A stretch of 64,000 bases of DNA from Gemmatimonadota bacterium (GCA_018673255.1 JABHDC010000030.1:12189-76188), one strand, 5' to 3'; positions 44,199-52,534 are shown, counted from the stretch's first letter. Numbers and translations: made by a program. The notes: a model not told the origin generated them from the sequence alone.

Positions 44199-45364
44199 CG
44201 TCACATCTCCCCCCCCCAGTTGCCAGGCCCCCGGTTCGTGGCACGACTGCGATGCGAGCTGGCTCCCCCTGGTCTCGCTTTGCAGGATCTGTTCACCGCC
44301 TCAAACATGCCGGCTATCTCGGTGCTTGTCTGGTGGCGCTTGCCATCGGCTGGATGCCCGCTGTCGTGCAGGCGTCAACGGCCATCGCCAAGGTGAGTAT
44401 CGTTGAGGGCGCTGAAGTCGTGATCGATGCCGGTCACGAAGATGGCCTCACGGTAACCGCCAAGGTGACCCTGCTCCGAGAAGGTGAGCCCATCATACAC
44501 CCCCTGACCGGTGCCGTGCTGGGCATGCCCCAGGAGCCGGTGGGTACGGTCCACATCTACGAGGTCGAAGCGCACAGTGCGCGTGGTGGTCTCGTCAAGA
44601 TGTACTCTGATCCTCTCGTCGGCGATCTGGCCGAATTCGAGCCCAAGGTCGCCGCGACCACTGCACCGGCGCCGGATGTGGCGCAGGTGAAGGAGCGTGT
44701 GGAGCAGCTGAGCCAGCATGTGGAGGAATACCAGCGCCGCAGTGAACGGCGGCTCGGTACGTATCCTGACTTTGCCCGGCGTGTTCTGGACGAGATCGCG
44801 GCGATGAAGTCGTATCTGGTCTCCCTCGATGAACGCATGGTGGAGCTGGAGGAACAGCAGAACGAGCATCACTTCCGCCTGTCCTCCGTCCTGTCGGGGG
44901 AATACGCGCAGGAAGATCTCAAGGAATTCACGATCCGCTACTCTCCTGACACGCAGGTCCGCCTGCGGGCGGCAGGCAAGACGCTGATGATCGACGTCGT
45001 GGCAGACTCGATCCACTTGACGCCCGTCGATGGTCAGCCTGTCGCGATGGCGACTGACGTTGCTGTCGAGGGTGAGTCGTCAGGGTTCATGGATCTCTTC
45101 GATTTTGGCGGTGATGACGAGGATGGGGCCCAGGAGATTATGGCTCCCGAGATGCCGATGGAAGACGAAGAGGGAGAGCTCTGGTATACGAGTGTCTACC
45201 ATCTCGCCGCAGGCGTGGGCCTGATTTTCGCATTGCTCATCATGGTCGTCCTCGTCATCAAGCGTCGTTATTCTGACGTCATGGACGGCCTCGACGACTT
45301 CGATGAAGACGAATATGAAGGTTATCTGGACGATGAAGAAGAGGAGGAAGAAGATGAAGACTGA
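44195..45364 (+). CDS. inner-membrane protein with FlgT-C-like periplasmic domain and acidic cytoplasmic tail
   Basis: A 389-residue protein. Order of parts: signal/anchor segment (about 45-63), a FlgT-C-like small beta domain (about 65-150; TAKVTLLREGE, GAVLGMPQEPVGTVHIYEV), a coiled coil (about 165-240, VKERVEQLSQHVEEYQ), a beta region, a second membrane helix (about 345-365) and a cytoplasmic tail that is almost all Asp/Glu. ATG at 44195 overlaps the upstream stop; an earlier in-frame start exists. The tail's codons also form the purine-rich ribosome-binding site of the next gene. No known family; the layout suits a periplasm-spanning scaffold. Confidence 0.72.
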   Translation: MTSHLPPPVARPPVRGTTAMRAGSPWSRFAGSVHRLKHAGYLGACLVALAIGWMPAVVQASTAIAKVSIVEGAEVVIDAGHEDGLTVTAKVTLLREGEPIIHPLTGAVLGMPQEPVGTVHIYEVEAHSARGGLVKMYSDPLVGDLAEFEPKVAATTAPAPDVAQVKERVEQLSQHVEEYQRRSERRLGTYPDFARRVLDEIAAMKSYLVSLDERMVELEEQQNEHHFRLSSVLSGEYAQEDLKEFTIRYSPDTQVRLRAAGKTLMIDVVADSIHLTPVDGQPVAMATDVAVEGESSGFMDLFDFGGDDEDGAQEIMAPEMPMEDEEGELWYTSVYHLAAGVGLIFALLIMVVLVIKRRYSDVMDGLDDFDEDEYEGYLDDEEEEEEDED

Positions 45365-46283
45365 TCGCCCCATCTTCTCCTGTCGTTTTTTCGCCATGAT
45401 GCTGTGTGCGAGTCTGCTCGTTGCAGGCGCGGCTCAAGCCGACGAAATGGCTGGCGACGGCGAAGCGATGCACTACGTCATCAAAGTGACACCGACGCTG
45501 GCCTACATCGATGTGGGCCAGGCGGCTGGTGCCACGATTGGCGCCGAGTATACGGTGCTGCAAGCCGACGACGGCGAAGAGATGATGCTCGTTATCGGCG
45601 AGGTGCGTGTCCTGCGCGTCTATGCCGGCTTCTCCATCGCCGAGATCACCTCCGTCGAGCCTGGCCAGGAGTTGGCCATATTGCATCGTGTTATCCCACG
45701 GGCTGAAGCGGTATCCATGGATATCCTGTCCGGTGGCGATGGTGCCGAGTCGGTTGAGGACGGCCGGCCGTCAGGTGGCCGGATGAACCGATCTCTCGTC
45801 TTCATGGGTGGCATCGATCTGTCCAAGAGCACGGATCTCACTTGGGGGACCAATAGACTGATGAAGGCGGGTGAGGTCTCCGGACCTGCCATCGCAATCC
45901 GCCTGGGACGGATGTTGACCGAGAAGCTTCGTCTGGCCCTGACCTACCGGTTGTCCGGCGAACCTCTGGGACCGTCTGATGCTGAGGTGACGCAACTGTC
46001 GGCAGAGCTGGATGCTCACCTCCTCCTCCGCGGCGTCGGCAAGCCGGGGCCCTACATCGGCTTTGGGGGGTCCGTGCATCTGCTGTCGTGGGATGCACCC
46101 AGTGGCACGGGCGATAGTACCGTCAAGAGTGGGTTCAATGTCCTGGGTGGGCTGGAGATTCCCATCGCGAATGGACGTTGGAGTCTGTTCGCTGAGGGCG
46201 GTTACCAGGGCGTGACGCAATGGGCTTCCATGCTGGATGCCAGTCACGTGCGGGCCTATGTCGGACTGGGGCGGAACTTCTAA
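45354..46283 (+). CDS. outer-membrane beta-barrel protein with N-terminal periplasmic domain
   Basis: A 309-residue protein. The signal peptide ends GAAQA-DE (about 1-29). Residues about 35-115 form a small beta domain (YIDVGQAAGATIGAEYTVLQ, then GEVRVLRVYAGFSIAEI) that resembles the FlgT-C-like domain of the upstream protein. Residues about 145-309 read as a beta-barrel with YIGFGGSVHLLSWD and the C-terminal Phe of outer-membrane proteins (YVGLGRNF). ATG at 45354 is chosen over the earlier 45303; it overlaps the upstream gene by 11 bases. A terminator follows. It is the outer-membrane end of the putative trans-envelope assembly. Confidence 0.72.
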   Translation: MKTDRPIFSCRFFAMMLCASLLVAGAAQADEMAGDGEAMHYVIKVTPTLAYIDVGQAAGATIGAEYTVLQADDGEEMMLVIGEVRVLRVYAGFSIAEITSVEPGQELAILHRVIPRAEAVSMDILSGGDGAESVEDGRPSGGRMNRSLVFMGGIDLSKSTDLTWGTNRLMKAGEVSGPAIAIRLGRMLTEKLRLALTYRLSGEPLGPSDAEVTQLSAELDAHLLLRGVGKPGPYIGFGGSVHLLSWDAPSGTGDSTVKSGFNVLGGLEIPIANGRWSLFAEGGYQGVTQWASMLDASHVRAYVGLGRNF

Positions 46284-46319
46284 GCGCCGCCAACGTCAGC
46301 TATAGTAGCAAGTTGACGT

Positions 46320-46355
46320 CTGGTTTCGACCAGGCACAGATCTGGTTTCGACCAG
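46320..46355 (+). repeat. two tandem copies of a TTCG-loop hairpin
   Basis: CTGGT-TTCG-ACCAG occurs at 46320-46333 and again at 46342-46355, 22 bases apart. Each forms a five- or six-pair stem capped by the very stable UUCG-type tetraloop in RNA. They sit between the barrel gene and its terminator and may protect the mRNA 3' end. Confidence 0.55.
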
Positions 46356-46360
46356 ACACA

Positions 46361-46406
46361 AAAGAGCCCTCCGGAGCGTGACCCTGCACGCTTGGGAGGG
46401 CTCTTT
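46361..46406. terminator. Rho-independent terminator after the envelope cassette
   Basis: AAAGAGCCCTCC (46361-46372) and GGAGGGCTCTTT (46395-46406) form a perfect 12-pair stem, with an inner GCGTG/CACGC stem in the loop. It lies in the gap between convergent genes and the A/T ends suit both strands. Confidence 0.88.
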
Positions 46407-46452
46407 CTGTATGCGATCCCCGGGCAGGTCATCGCAGCATCGTAGGCAGGTC

Positions 46453-49203
46453 TCAGTCAGACAAGGTATCCGGCGTCCGGGTTGTCTTGTCTGGCCTCTC
46501 GTATGGGGTTTCGTCGTCACCGCCACCGCCACCGCCACCGTCGCCGTCGCCGTCACCACCGTCGTCATCATCGTCGTCGTCGTCGAAGGAGACGGGTTTT
46601 CTCTGCGCCAGATGGGATATACCGATACTGATCTCGTACAGGACCAACAATGGCAGAGCCATGAGCAACTGCGAAATCGGGTCAGGTGGCGTGAAGACGG
46701 CGGCAAGCAGGAAGATGCCTACCACCGCATATCGCCTGATGCGGCGCAGGTAATCGGGAGTCAACAGACCCAGCCGTGACAGGAACAGGCTGACCACCGG
46801 CATTTCGAAGACGATGCCAAAGCCGAGAAGCAGTCGCAGGACGAAACCGATGTATTCATCGACCGCCCACTGTGAGGTCATGTCTGTCGGCTCGAGGCTG
46901 AGGAAGAAGCGCAGACCGAGGGGCAGAACGATCTTGTGGGCCATGGCGGCGCCCAGGAGGAAGCAGAACACGCTGAGGCTGATGATTGGCAAGATGAGGC
47001 GACGCTCGCGACTCAACAGACCCGGTGCGATAAATCTCCACAATTGGTAGAAGACGATCGGCGAAGCGAGGATCAGCCCGCCAAGCAGGGCCACCTGAAG
47101 ACTCACGATGAACCATGTCATCACGCGCAGCGACTGGAGTTGGCGCCGGTAGGGAATGCCCTCCTTGATCGGTGCTTGCAGGGCTTCCTCGGGCACGCCG
47201 CTGATCGCGGTATCCGCCACGGCAATTTCGGGTGTCTCAGCGAATCGCAATCGCAGCTCTGCCACCCAATACCGGATCGCCTCCGCCGGGCCTGGAGAAT
47301 TCTGCTCCTGAAGGCTTATGACCGCTTCCTCGTAAGGCTCAGTCAATAACTGCAGGATGGGATCCGTATAGGCGAAGCAAATGACAGCACCCACCAGCAG
47401 GGCGCCGATGCCTTTGAGCAGACGCCAACGCAGTTCCTCGAGATGATCAAGGAATGGCATCTCGGGTGCCGCGCCGCCGTCGCCGATGCGACGCGACGAC
47501 TCGGTTTCAGTCGGCGCAGTCGTCGGCTCGTCGGTGGAGGTCTCAGGCGTTGGTGTGTCGTCGGTCATGGACGTGGGGTCAGACGCACGATGGTGAGAGA
47601 TGGGAGACAGCCGTCGCCAGGTGAGTAGCAGACTCACGGCGGTCAGGAGCAGACAGGCTTGGGCGAACCAGTCGCCGAAGCGTGTATAGAAGGTCGGCCC
47701 TTCTGCGGACAAGGCAATGCTGCCGACCCGTACCGCTGCCGAACCGAAGGTTGTGTGACCTCTGCTGCGTCCGTACGCATCGACGAAGAGGCTGACGCCA
47801 TTGGTGGCGCAGCGCGCGATGGGACGTCGATTCTCCACAGCTCGCATCGCTGCAATCTGCGCGTGCTGAAAGGGACCGGATGACGCACCGAACCACGAAT
47901 CATTGGTGATGATCACGAGCACGTCGGCGCCGTCGACTACGTGACGTCGCACGAGATCAGGGAAGACCGATTCAAAACAGACGAGGGGGCCGACCAGGCG
48001 CTGTTGTCCGTTCGTAGTCTGTATCGGAAACATCGTGCGTTCGCGGCCGGCGGCGAACTGGGCCGGGGCCAGATCACCTGTGAGGGCAGTCCAGTCGATC
48101 CCCCGCAACAGGGGCAGAGAGTCGAGGTAGGGCGTGCGTTCACCAAAGGGCACCAGGTGCATCTTGGCGTAGGTGAGAAGGTCGGGCGTGCCCGGCTGGA
48201 CGAAGTAGACGCCATTCATCGGATCGCCACTGACGTCATCGCGATCTGAGCCACCGGTCAGGATCGGTACGCCATACTCGTCAGCCAGGGAGCGGATGTG
48301 GTCACGGCATGACTGGCGACGCCTCAGATCGCAGGGGATGGCCGTTTCGGGCCAGACGAGAAGTCCGACACCCCCTTGCCCCAGGGCCTGTCGCGACAGC
48401 GAGTCGAGGCTCGTGAAGGCCGCCTGCAACCCGCCGGCCCGCCACTTGGCCCGCCCCAGATTGTTCTGGATCAGGGCGACGCTGAGGTCGGGCTGGGGAG
48501 TGGGTGCGCCACGCAGTTGCCACCAACCCGTGCCTGCCAGGACGCCAAGAATCGCAAGGGCCGCCGCGATCCATGCCGTGCGACGCTGACGGATGAGGAC
48601 GGCCGCACAGAGGCAGGTGTTGACGGCGACGATGGCAAAGCTGACGCCATAGGCTCCGGTGAGGCTGGCAAGCTGGATCAGCACAGGCTGATTCGCCTGG
48701 CTGTGCCCCATCAGGAGCCAGGGGAAACCCATTTCCCCCAGTGACATGAGATACTCCATCGCCGTCCACAGGACGGGTACGGCCACCAGAGCCCGATGTC
48801 CGAAGTGTACCGCGAGTCGATGGTGAGCGACTGCAAACAGCCCTGTGAACAGGGCCAGATAGAGTGCACCCAGGCCAGCGCCGGCGATCACGGCGGGTCC
48901 ACCACCGGCGGTGTAGCCAACCCAGTAAAGGCAGAGGAGGAAACCGACCCAGCCGGCGAACCAGCCGCGGCGAAAGGCTGATGCCGACGTCGGCGCCGCG
49001 TGGGTTGCCAGCAGGAGGGGAATCAGCGCGACCCAGCCCCAGACCGGATGGAACAGCGGGGCAAGCACATGGTCCGGATGGCACGGGAAGGCCAGCGCGA
49101 ACATCACCCCCGCCAGGAGGCACTGCCCGAGGACGGGACGGAGCGCCAGTAGGCGCAGGATGGTGAGGGCTCTCTTCACGGAGCGCCGAATATACCGCGA
49201 CAC
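46453..49203 (-). CDS. Lnt-TatC fusion: apolipoprotein N-acyltransferase joined to Sec-independent translocase TatC
   Basis: One uninterrupted frame of 916 codons. Residues 1-535 are a complete Lnt: membrane segments, then the nitrilase domain with Glu286 (WPETAIP), Lys347 (YAKMHLVPFGE) and Cys409 (LVCFESVF), the catalytic triad, and a last membrane helix (about 511-529). A Ser/Thr/Pro-rich linker (about 535-580) leads into a complete TatC from 582: HLEELRWRLL, PGLLSRERR with Glu733, FGIVFEMPV with Glu800. TatC has a longer first periplasmic loop than usual (about 620-690) and a Asp/Gly-repeat tail. Topology fits: Lnt ends and TatC begins in the cytoplasm. An internal Met546 (47568) could start TatC alone, but no ribosome-binding site is evident. 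tatA is at 55 kb. Confidence 0.88.
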   Translation of the reverse strand: MSRYIRRSVKRALTILRLLALRPVLGQCLLAGVMFALAFPCHPDHVLAPLFHPVWGWVALIPLLLATHAAPTSASAFRRGWFAGWVGFLLCLYWVGYTAGGGPAVIAGAGLGALYLALFTGLFAVAHHRLAVHFGHRALVAVPVLWTAMEYLMSLGEMGFPWLLMGHSQANQPVLIQLASLTGAYGVSFAIVAVNTCLCAAVLIRQRRTAWIAAALAILGVLAGTGWWQLRGAPTPQPDLSVALIQNNLGRAKWRAGGLQAAFTSLDSLSRQALGQGGVGLLVWPETAIPCDLRRRQSCRDHIRSLADEYGVPILTGGSDRDDVSGDPMNGVYFVQPGTPDLLTYAKMHLVPFGERTPYLDSLPLLRGIDWTALTGDLAPAQFAAGRERTMFPIQTTNGQQRLVGPLVCFESVFPDLVRRHVVDGADVLVIITNDSWFGASSGPFQHAQIAAMRAVENRRPIARCATNGVSLFVDAYGRSRGHTTFGSAAVRVGSIALSAEGPTFYTRFGDWFAQACLLLTAVSLLLTWRRLSPISHHRASDPTSMTDDTPTPETSTDEPTTAPTETESSRRIGDGGAAPEMPFLDHLEELRWRLLKGIGALLVGAVICFAYTDPILQLLTEPYEEAVISLQEQNSPGPAEAIRYWVAELRLRFAETPEIAVADTAISGVPEEALQAPIKEGIPYRRQLQSLRVMTWFIVSLQVALLGGLILASPIVFYQLWRFIAPGLLSRERRLILPIISLSVFCFLLGAAMAHKIVLPLGLRFFLSLEPTDMTSQWAVDEYIGFVLRLLLGFGIVFEMPVVSLFLSRLGLLTPDYLRRIRRYAVVGIFLLAAVFTPPDPISQLLMALPLLVLYEISIGISHLAQRKPVSFDDDDDDDDGGDGDGDGGGGGGGDDETPYERPDKTTRTPDTLSD
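46512..46585. repeat. GTC/GCC trinucleotide-repeat tract in the TatC tail
   Basis: A run of three-base units (GAC/GGC/GAT on the coding minus strand) encodes eight Asp, then alternating Gly/Asp and a Gly run near residues 874-897. Length changes would keep frame, so it could vary between strains without breaking the gene. Confidence 0.6.
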
Positions 49204-49347
49204 AGCGTCACGCGACAGATTGGCACGTTACGTGCATCATGCAGTCCCTTCGCATCGGGCACACTGGACCAACGACTTCATTCACGTGGGTGAGTTTGGA
49301 ACCAGTCCTGTCACCCGTGCGTGACACGCCAGCAAGAGGATAGGCTG

Positions 49348-50040
49348 ATGAAGGGACCTGTATCACCAGATCCAGCTGGGACACCCAGCAGAACGCACGA
49401 TCTGCCCCGCGAACGACTGGCTCGCTGCGGTGCACCTGCGTTACGTGACGAGGAGTTACTCGCCCTCGTGTTGGGTACCGGCGTGCGAGGAGCGAATGTG
49501 ATCGATGTGGCCGGTGATGTCCTGCGGCACCATCCGCCCGAACAACTGGTGTCGATGGAAATGCTGCAGCTTCAGCGGCTGCGTGGTCTGGGTCGGGCCA
49601 AGGCGGGGACGCTGGTGGCGGCCTTCGAACTGGCGCGTCGCGGGTTGGGACAGGGCCTGGGGCTGCTTCCCAGCATCTGCGCACCGGCTGATGCAGTGCC
49701 CTTGCTGACGGAGATCAAGGATCAGCGCAAGGAGTTCTTTCTGTGCCTCTATCTGAATGCGCGAAACCAGCTCATTCACAAGGAAGTGGTCTCCATCGGC
49801 TCTCTTTCCGCCTCAATCGTGCATCCTCGTGAAGTATTCCAGCTGGCGGTCTCCCAGTCCGCGGCCAGCATTGTGTTGGCACACAATCACCCATCCGGAG
49901 ATGTGACGCCGAGTCGTGATGATGTCGACCTCACGAGACGTCTGCAGCGTGCCGGTGAAATCATGGGTGTTGATATCCTCGATCATCTCATCATCGCAGC
50001 CGATCAATTCCTGAGTCTCAAGGAAGAAGGCTACATGTGA
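49348..50040 (+). CDS. radC: RadC family DNA repair/JAB-domain protein
   Basis: A 230-residue RadC. It has the N-terminal helix-hairpin-helix-like region (LRGLGRAKAGTLVAAFELARR) and the JAB1/MPN metal domain with HNHPSGDVTPSRDD, holding the zinc-ligand His pair and Asp. Such proteins are widespread; their link to repair is uncertain. ATG at 49348 has GAGGATAGG upstream; the frame opens nine codons earlier. It is divergent from lnt-tatC. Confidence 0.95.
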   Translation: MKGPVSPDPAGTPSRTHDLPRERLARCGAPALRDEELLALVLGTGVRGANVIDVAGDVLRHHPPEQLVSMEMLQLQRLRGLGRAKAGTLVAAFELARRGLGQGLGLLPSICAPADAVPLLTEIKDQRKEFFLCLYLNARNQLIHKEVVSIGSLSASIVHPREVFQLAVSQSAASIVLAHNHPSGDVTPSRDDVDLTRRLQRAGEIMGVDILDHLIIAADQFLSLKEEGYM

Positions 50041-50064
50041 GCGTGTCGAGGGTGATTGCCCACC

Positions 50065-50092
50065 TTGATTTGAAGAGTCGATCAGGTATATT
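50065..50092 (+). promoter_or_regulatory. sigma-70-like promoter for the bifunctional-nuclease gene
   Basis: TTGATT (50065-50070) and TATATT (50087-50092) are 16 bases apart. Transcription would begin near 50099, favouring the 50130 start for the downstream gene over an upstream GTG that overlaps radC's stop. Confidence 0.6.
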
Positions 50093-50129
50093 TGAGTCAG
50101 CCGCAATCAAACCAGCGGCAAGAAAACCT

Positions 50130-50897
50130 ATGCGCAAGGCAAAAAACGAACATCTGATCCCAGTCCAGATCTGGCGGATCTATCCCTATCCGGATGTGAC
50201 GCCGCCAGAGACCTTTCTTGTCGTTCTAAAAGGCGAGGAGGGCAAGTTCGTACCGATCTCGATCGGCTGCCCTGAAGGCCAGTATCTGGTCATGGCGATG
50301 CAGCAGGTCTCCTTCCCGCGCCCGTTGACGCACAATCTGATCCAGAATCTGCTCAGCAAGGTCAAAGGCAAGGTCCATCAACTCGTCATTCATACGTTGA
50401 AGGACGAGACCTTCCACGCCTACCTGCTGATCCAGACGCAGGACGAGGTGTTCTATCTCGATTGCCGCCCCAGCGATGGCATGATTCTGGCCACGTTGAT
50501 GAACATCCCCATCTTCATGAGTCCGGAGGTCATGGAGGAGGCGGGGCGCGAGTTGAGCAGCATGCTCAATCTGACCGAACTCGGCGAGGAGCTGTCCGGC
50601 GTCGATGACGAGGGCCATGAAGAAGGGACGCTGGAGAAGGAACAGGAGCAAGAGCAGGACCTGTTCCCTGAAGCGACCATCGACATCGCGCCTCCCGCTG
50701 AGCCTCCCGAGCCGGCTGTCCTCGAAGAAGAGGCACCCTTGCTGCCGGTGATCAGTCAGGGCGCCGCCGAATTGACACAGATCGATGCACTGCGGGCGCA
50801 ACTGGATCGTCTCGTCGCCGAAGAGGCCTACGAAGAAGCGGCCCGTGTGCGCGATCTGATCACCGAACTCGAAGCAGGCGACGGTAGCGCCCTCTGA
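50130..50897 (+). CDS. bifunctional nuclease domain protein with C-terminal UVR motif
   Basis: A 255-residue protein. The BFN domain (PF02577) covers about residues 10-150, with FVPISIGCPEGQYLVMAMQ and FYLDCRPSDGMILATLMNIPIF. An acidic linker follows (about 170-215), and the last 30 residues are a UVR motif (LDRLVAEEAYEEAARVRDLI), as in UvrB/UvrC contacts. BFN proteins in plants and mycobacteria relate to nuclease activity and stress. The BFN-UVR pairing is common in FCB and other groups. A promoter at 50065-50092 supports this start. Confidence 0.88.
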   Translation: MRKAKNEHLIPVQIWRIYPYPDVTPPETFLVVLKGEEGKFVPISIGCPEGQYLVMAMQQVSFPRPLTHNLIQNLLSKVKGKVHQLVIHTLKDETFHAYLLIQTQDEVFYLDCRPSDGMILATLMNIPIFMSPEVMEEAGRELSSMLNLTELGEELSGVDDEGHEEGTLEKEQEQEQDLFPEATIDIAPPAEPPEPAVLEEEAPLLPVISQGAAELTQIDALRAQLDRLVAEEAYEEAARVRDLITELEAGDGSAL

Positions 50898-50939
50898 TCT
50901 GAGCCTCTGATCTGAGTTTGGCCGACATGCAGACGAGAT

Positions 50940-50974
50940 AAGGCCCACCTGGAGTCATCCTCCGGGTGGGCCTT
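50940..50974 (+). terminator. Rho-independent terminator after the bifunctional-nuclease gene
   Basis: AAGGCCCACC (50940-50949) pairs with GGTGGGCCTT (50965-50974), with an inner GGAG/CTCC stem, followed by a T-rich stretch. It lies in a convergent gap. Confidence 0.85.
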
Positions 50975-51019
50975 TCCATTGTTGGTGGATCGAGATGGCC
51001 TCATGAGACCTGGGTGATC

Positions 51020-51853
51020 TCAGCGTTGCGCCAGCTTCCACTCCCGGCCAGGTGCCTCGACGCGGAAGACCTCGACATTCCCTTCATCCTGCAACATGAC
51101 ATATGCCGTGCAGCCATTCGGGCCGCCGAAGGCGATGTTGCTCGGAAGTTTGCCGGTCAACTCGACCTCGAGGAGCACCTCTCCTGCTGGCGAAAGCTTG
51201 GCAATCGTACCCTTGCCATGCCGTGTGATGTAGAGATTTCCCTCCACGTCGCATCGCATGCCATCCATGCCAAAGTCCGGGAATTCGATCAGCAACTGCT
51301 TGTTCGTGATCTGCCCCGCGCTCAGGTCGTATGCCCAGACAGTGCGTTGCACTGACTCGTTCACATACAGACGGTCTTCGCCCGGACTGACCTCGATCCC
51401 ATTGGTCGTGCCCATATCAGCTTCCAGCAGGTGGACGGATCCATCGGTGTCGATGCGCCATATCTGCCCCGTTGATTCGGCCCAATTTGGATCGCTCGCA
51501 TAGATGCAATCATCAGCGCCGATCGCGATATCATTGGGCTGATTCATCGTCGCTTCGTGGGCGTGGACATCGATCGCCCGCGTCTCCATGTCGACTCGCA
51601 GGATATTGTGTCCCGTATAGTCGGCGATATACATCCTGCCCTGTGAATCGAAGCGAATCCCATTGCCCGTGCTGCCATCAGACAACTCAAGGAAGATGCT
51701 GCATTCGCCTTCTGGCGTGACGCGGCCGATCGTCTGCTGACGCTCAAAGTTCACGGCGTAGAGATTTCCCTGGGCGTCACACCCGGGCCCCTCTATGCCT
51801 CGTGTGAAACCGCCCTGTTCGGTGAAGACACTGCTTGTGTACAAGTCACTCAT
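51020..51853 (-). CDS. SMP-30/gluconolactonase-family lactonase
   Basis: A 277-residue six-bladed beta-propeller of the SMP-30/gluconolactonase family. Metal-site segments are recognisable: the early EGPGCDAQGNLY, the NQPNDIAIGADDCIYASDP (Asn and Asp ligands) and the EVSPGEDRLYVNES blade. Members hydrolyse sugar lactones, matching the sugar-acid enzymes at 6-12 kb. No signal peptide, so cytoplasmic. It is divergent from the Ni superoxide dismutase gene. The substrate is not proved. Confidence 0.88.
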   Translation of the reverse strand: MSDLYTSSVFTEQGGFTRGIEGPGCDAQGNLYAVNFERQQTIGRVTPEGECSIFLELSDGSTGNGIRFDSQGRMYIADYTGHNILRVDMETRAIDVHAHEATMNQPNDIAIGADDCIYASDPNWAESTGQIWRIDTDGSVHLLEADMGTTNGIEVSPGEDRLYVNESVQRTVWAYDLSAGQITNKQLLIEFPDFGMDGMRCDVEGNLYITRHGKGTIAKLSPAGEVLLEVELTGKLPSNIAFGGPNGCTAYVMLQDEGNVEVFRVEAPGREWKLAQR

Positions 51854-51977
51854 CGGTCCCCCTCACTGTTGCTCGATTCCAGACTGCCGGATACAATAGG
51901 TCCACGGCTCGTGGGGATACTCCTGAGCCCGTCCCGTTACCACGATGACACATCCAATCCATCCAGGAGACACTGTT

Positions 51978-52433
51978 ATGCGCGGACTGTTTCTGCCTCT
52001 GATGCTGGCCTTCGTGCTCGCTGCCAGTACGAGGGCCCAGGCCCACTGTGAGATCCCCTGCGGGATCTACGGCGATGATCTGAGATTCTCCACACTGCAG
52101 GAAGACATCACGACCATCGAGAAGTCGATGAAGAAGATTGTCGAGTTGTCTGTGGACCCGACGGCCAATGCCAATCAGATCACGCGCTGGGTGCTCAACA
52201 AGGAAACCCATGCGGACCACATCCGTGAGGTCGTGACGCAATACTTCATGACGCAGCGCATCAAGCTGCCCGACGTGAGTGATGCCGCCGCCGTCGCCTC
52301 ATACCAGGAACGCCTCGGGTTGCTGCACAAAATGCTCGTCTATGCGATGAAGAGCAAGCAGACGACGGACACGCAGTGGACGCAGAAATTGCACGATACC
52401 GTCCATGCCTTTGAGGAGGCGTACACCCGGTAG
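51978..52433 (+). CDS. sodN: nickel superoxide dismutase with signal peptide
   Basis: A 151-residue NiSOD. After a 22-residue Sec-type signal peptide ending RAQA, the mature protein would start HCEIPCGIYGDD, the nickel-hook motif H-C-x-x-P-C-G-x-Y, so signal peptidase cleavage would itself free the His1 amino group that ligates Ni. Classic NiSOD uses a propeptide removed by SodX; no sodX is seen next to this gene. The helical remainder (ITRWVLNKETHADHIREVV) fits the four-helix bundle. ATG at 51978 has AGGAGA eight bases upstream. It would act in the periplasm. Confidence 0.92.
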   Translation: MRGLFLPLMLAFVLAASTRAQAHCEIPCGIYGDDLRFSTLQEDITTIEKSMKKIVELSVDPTANANQITRWVLNKETHADHIREVVTQYFMTQRIKLPDVSDAAAVASYQERLGLLHKMLVYAMKSKQTTDTQWTQKLHDTVHAFEEAYTR

Positions 52434-52507
52434 CTCTCCACATGAGAGCGTTGTCAATCGCCTGACCCGGCCTGAGTTAGCCGCCGATGGCAGCCGTCAC
52501 ATGAGAA

Positions 52508-52534
52508 GGGCCCGGTGATCTGATCACCGGGCCC
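52508..52534 (+). terminator. Rho-independent terminator after sodN
   Basis: GGGCCCGGTGATC (52508-52520) is the reverse complement of GATCACCGGGCCC (52522-52534); with the centre as loop this is a very stable stem, followed by TCTTTC. It is in the convergent gap between sodN and the PorV-like gene. Confidence 0.85.

Noticed and set aside
46487..46753. Proline/serine-rich plus-strand frame in the TatC tail
   Set aside because: Generated by the trinucleotide repeats of the minus-strand TatC tail.
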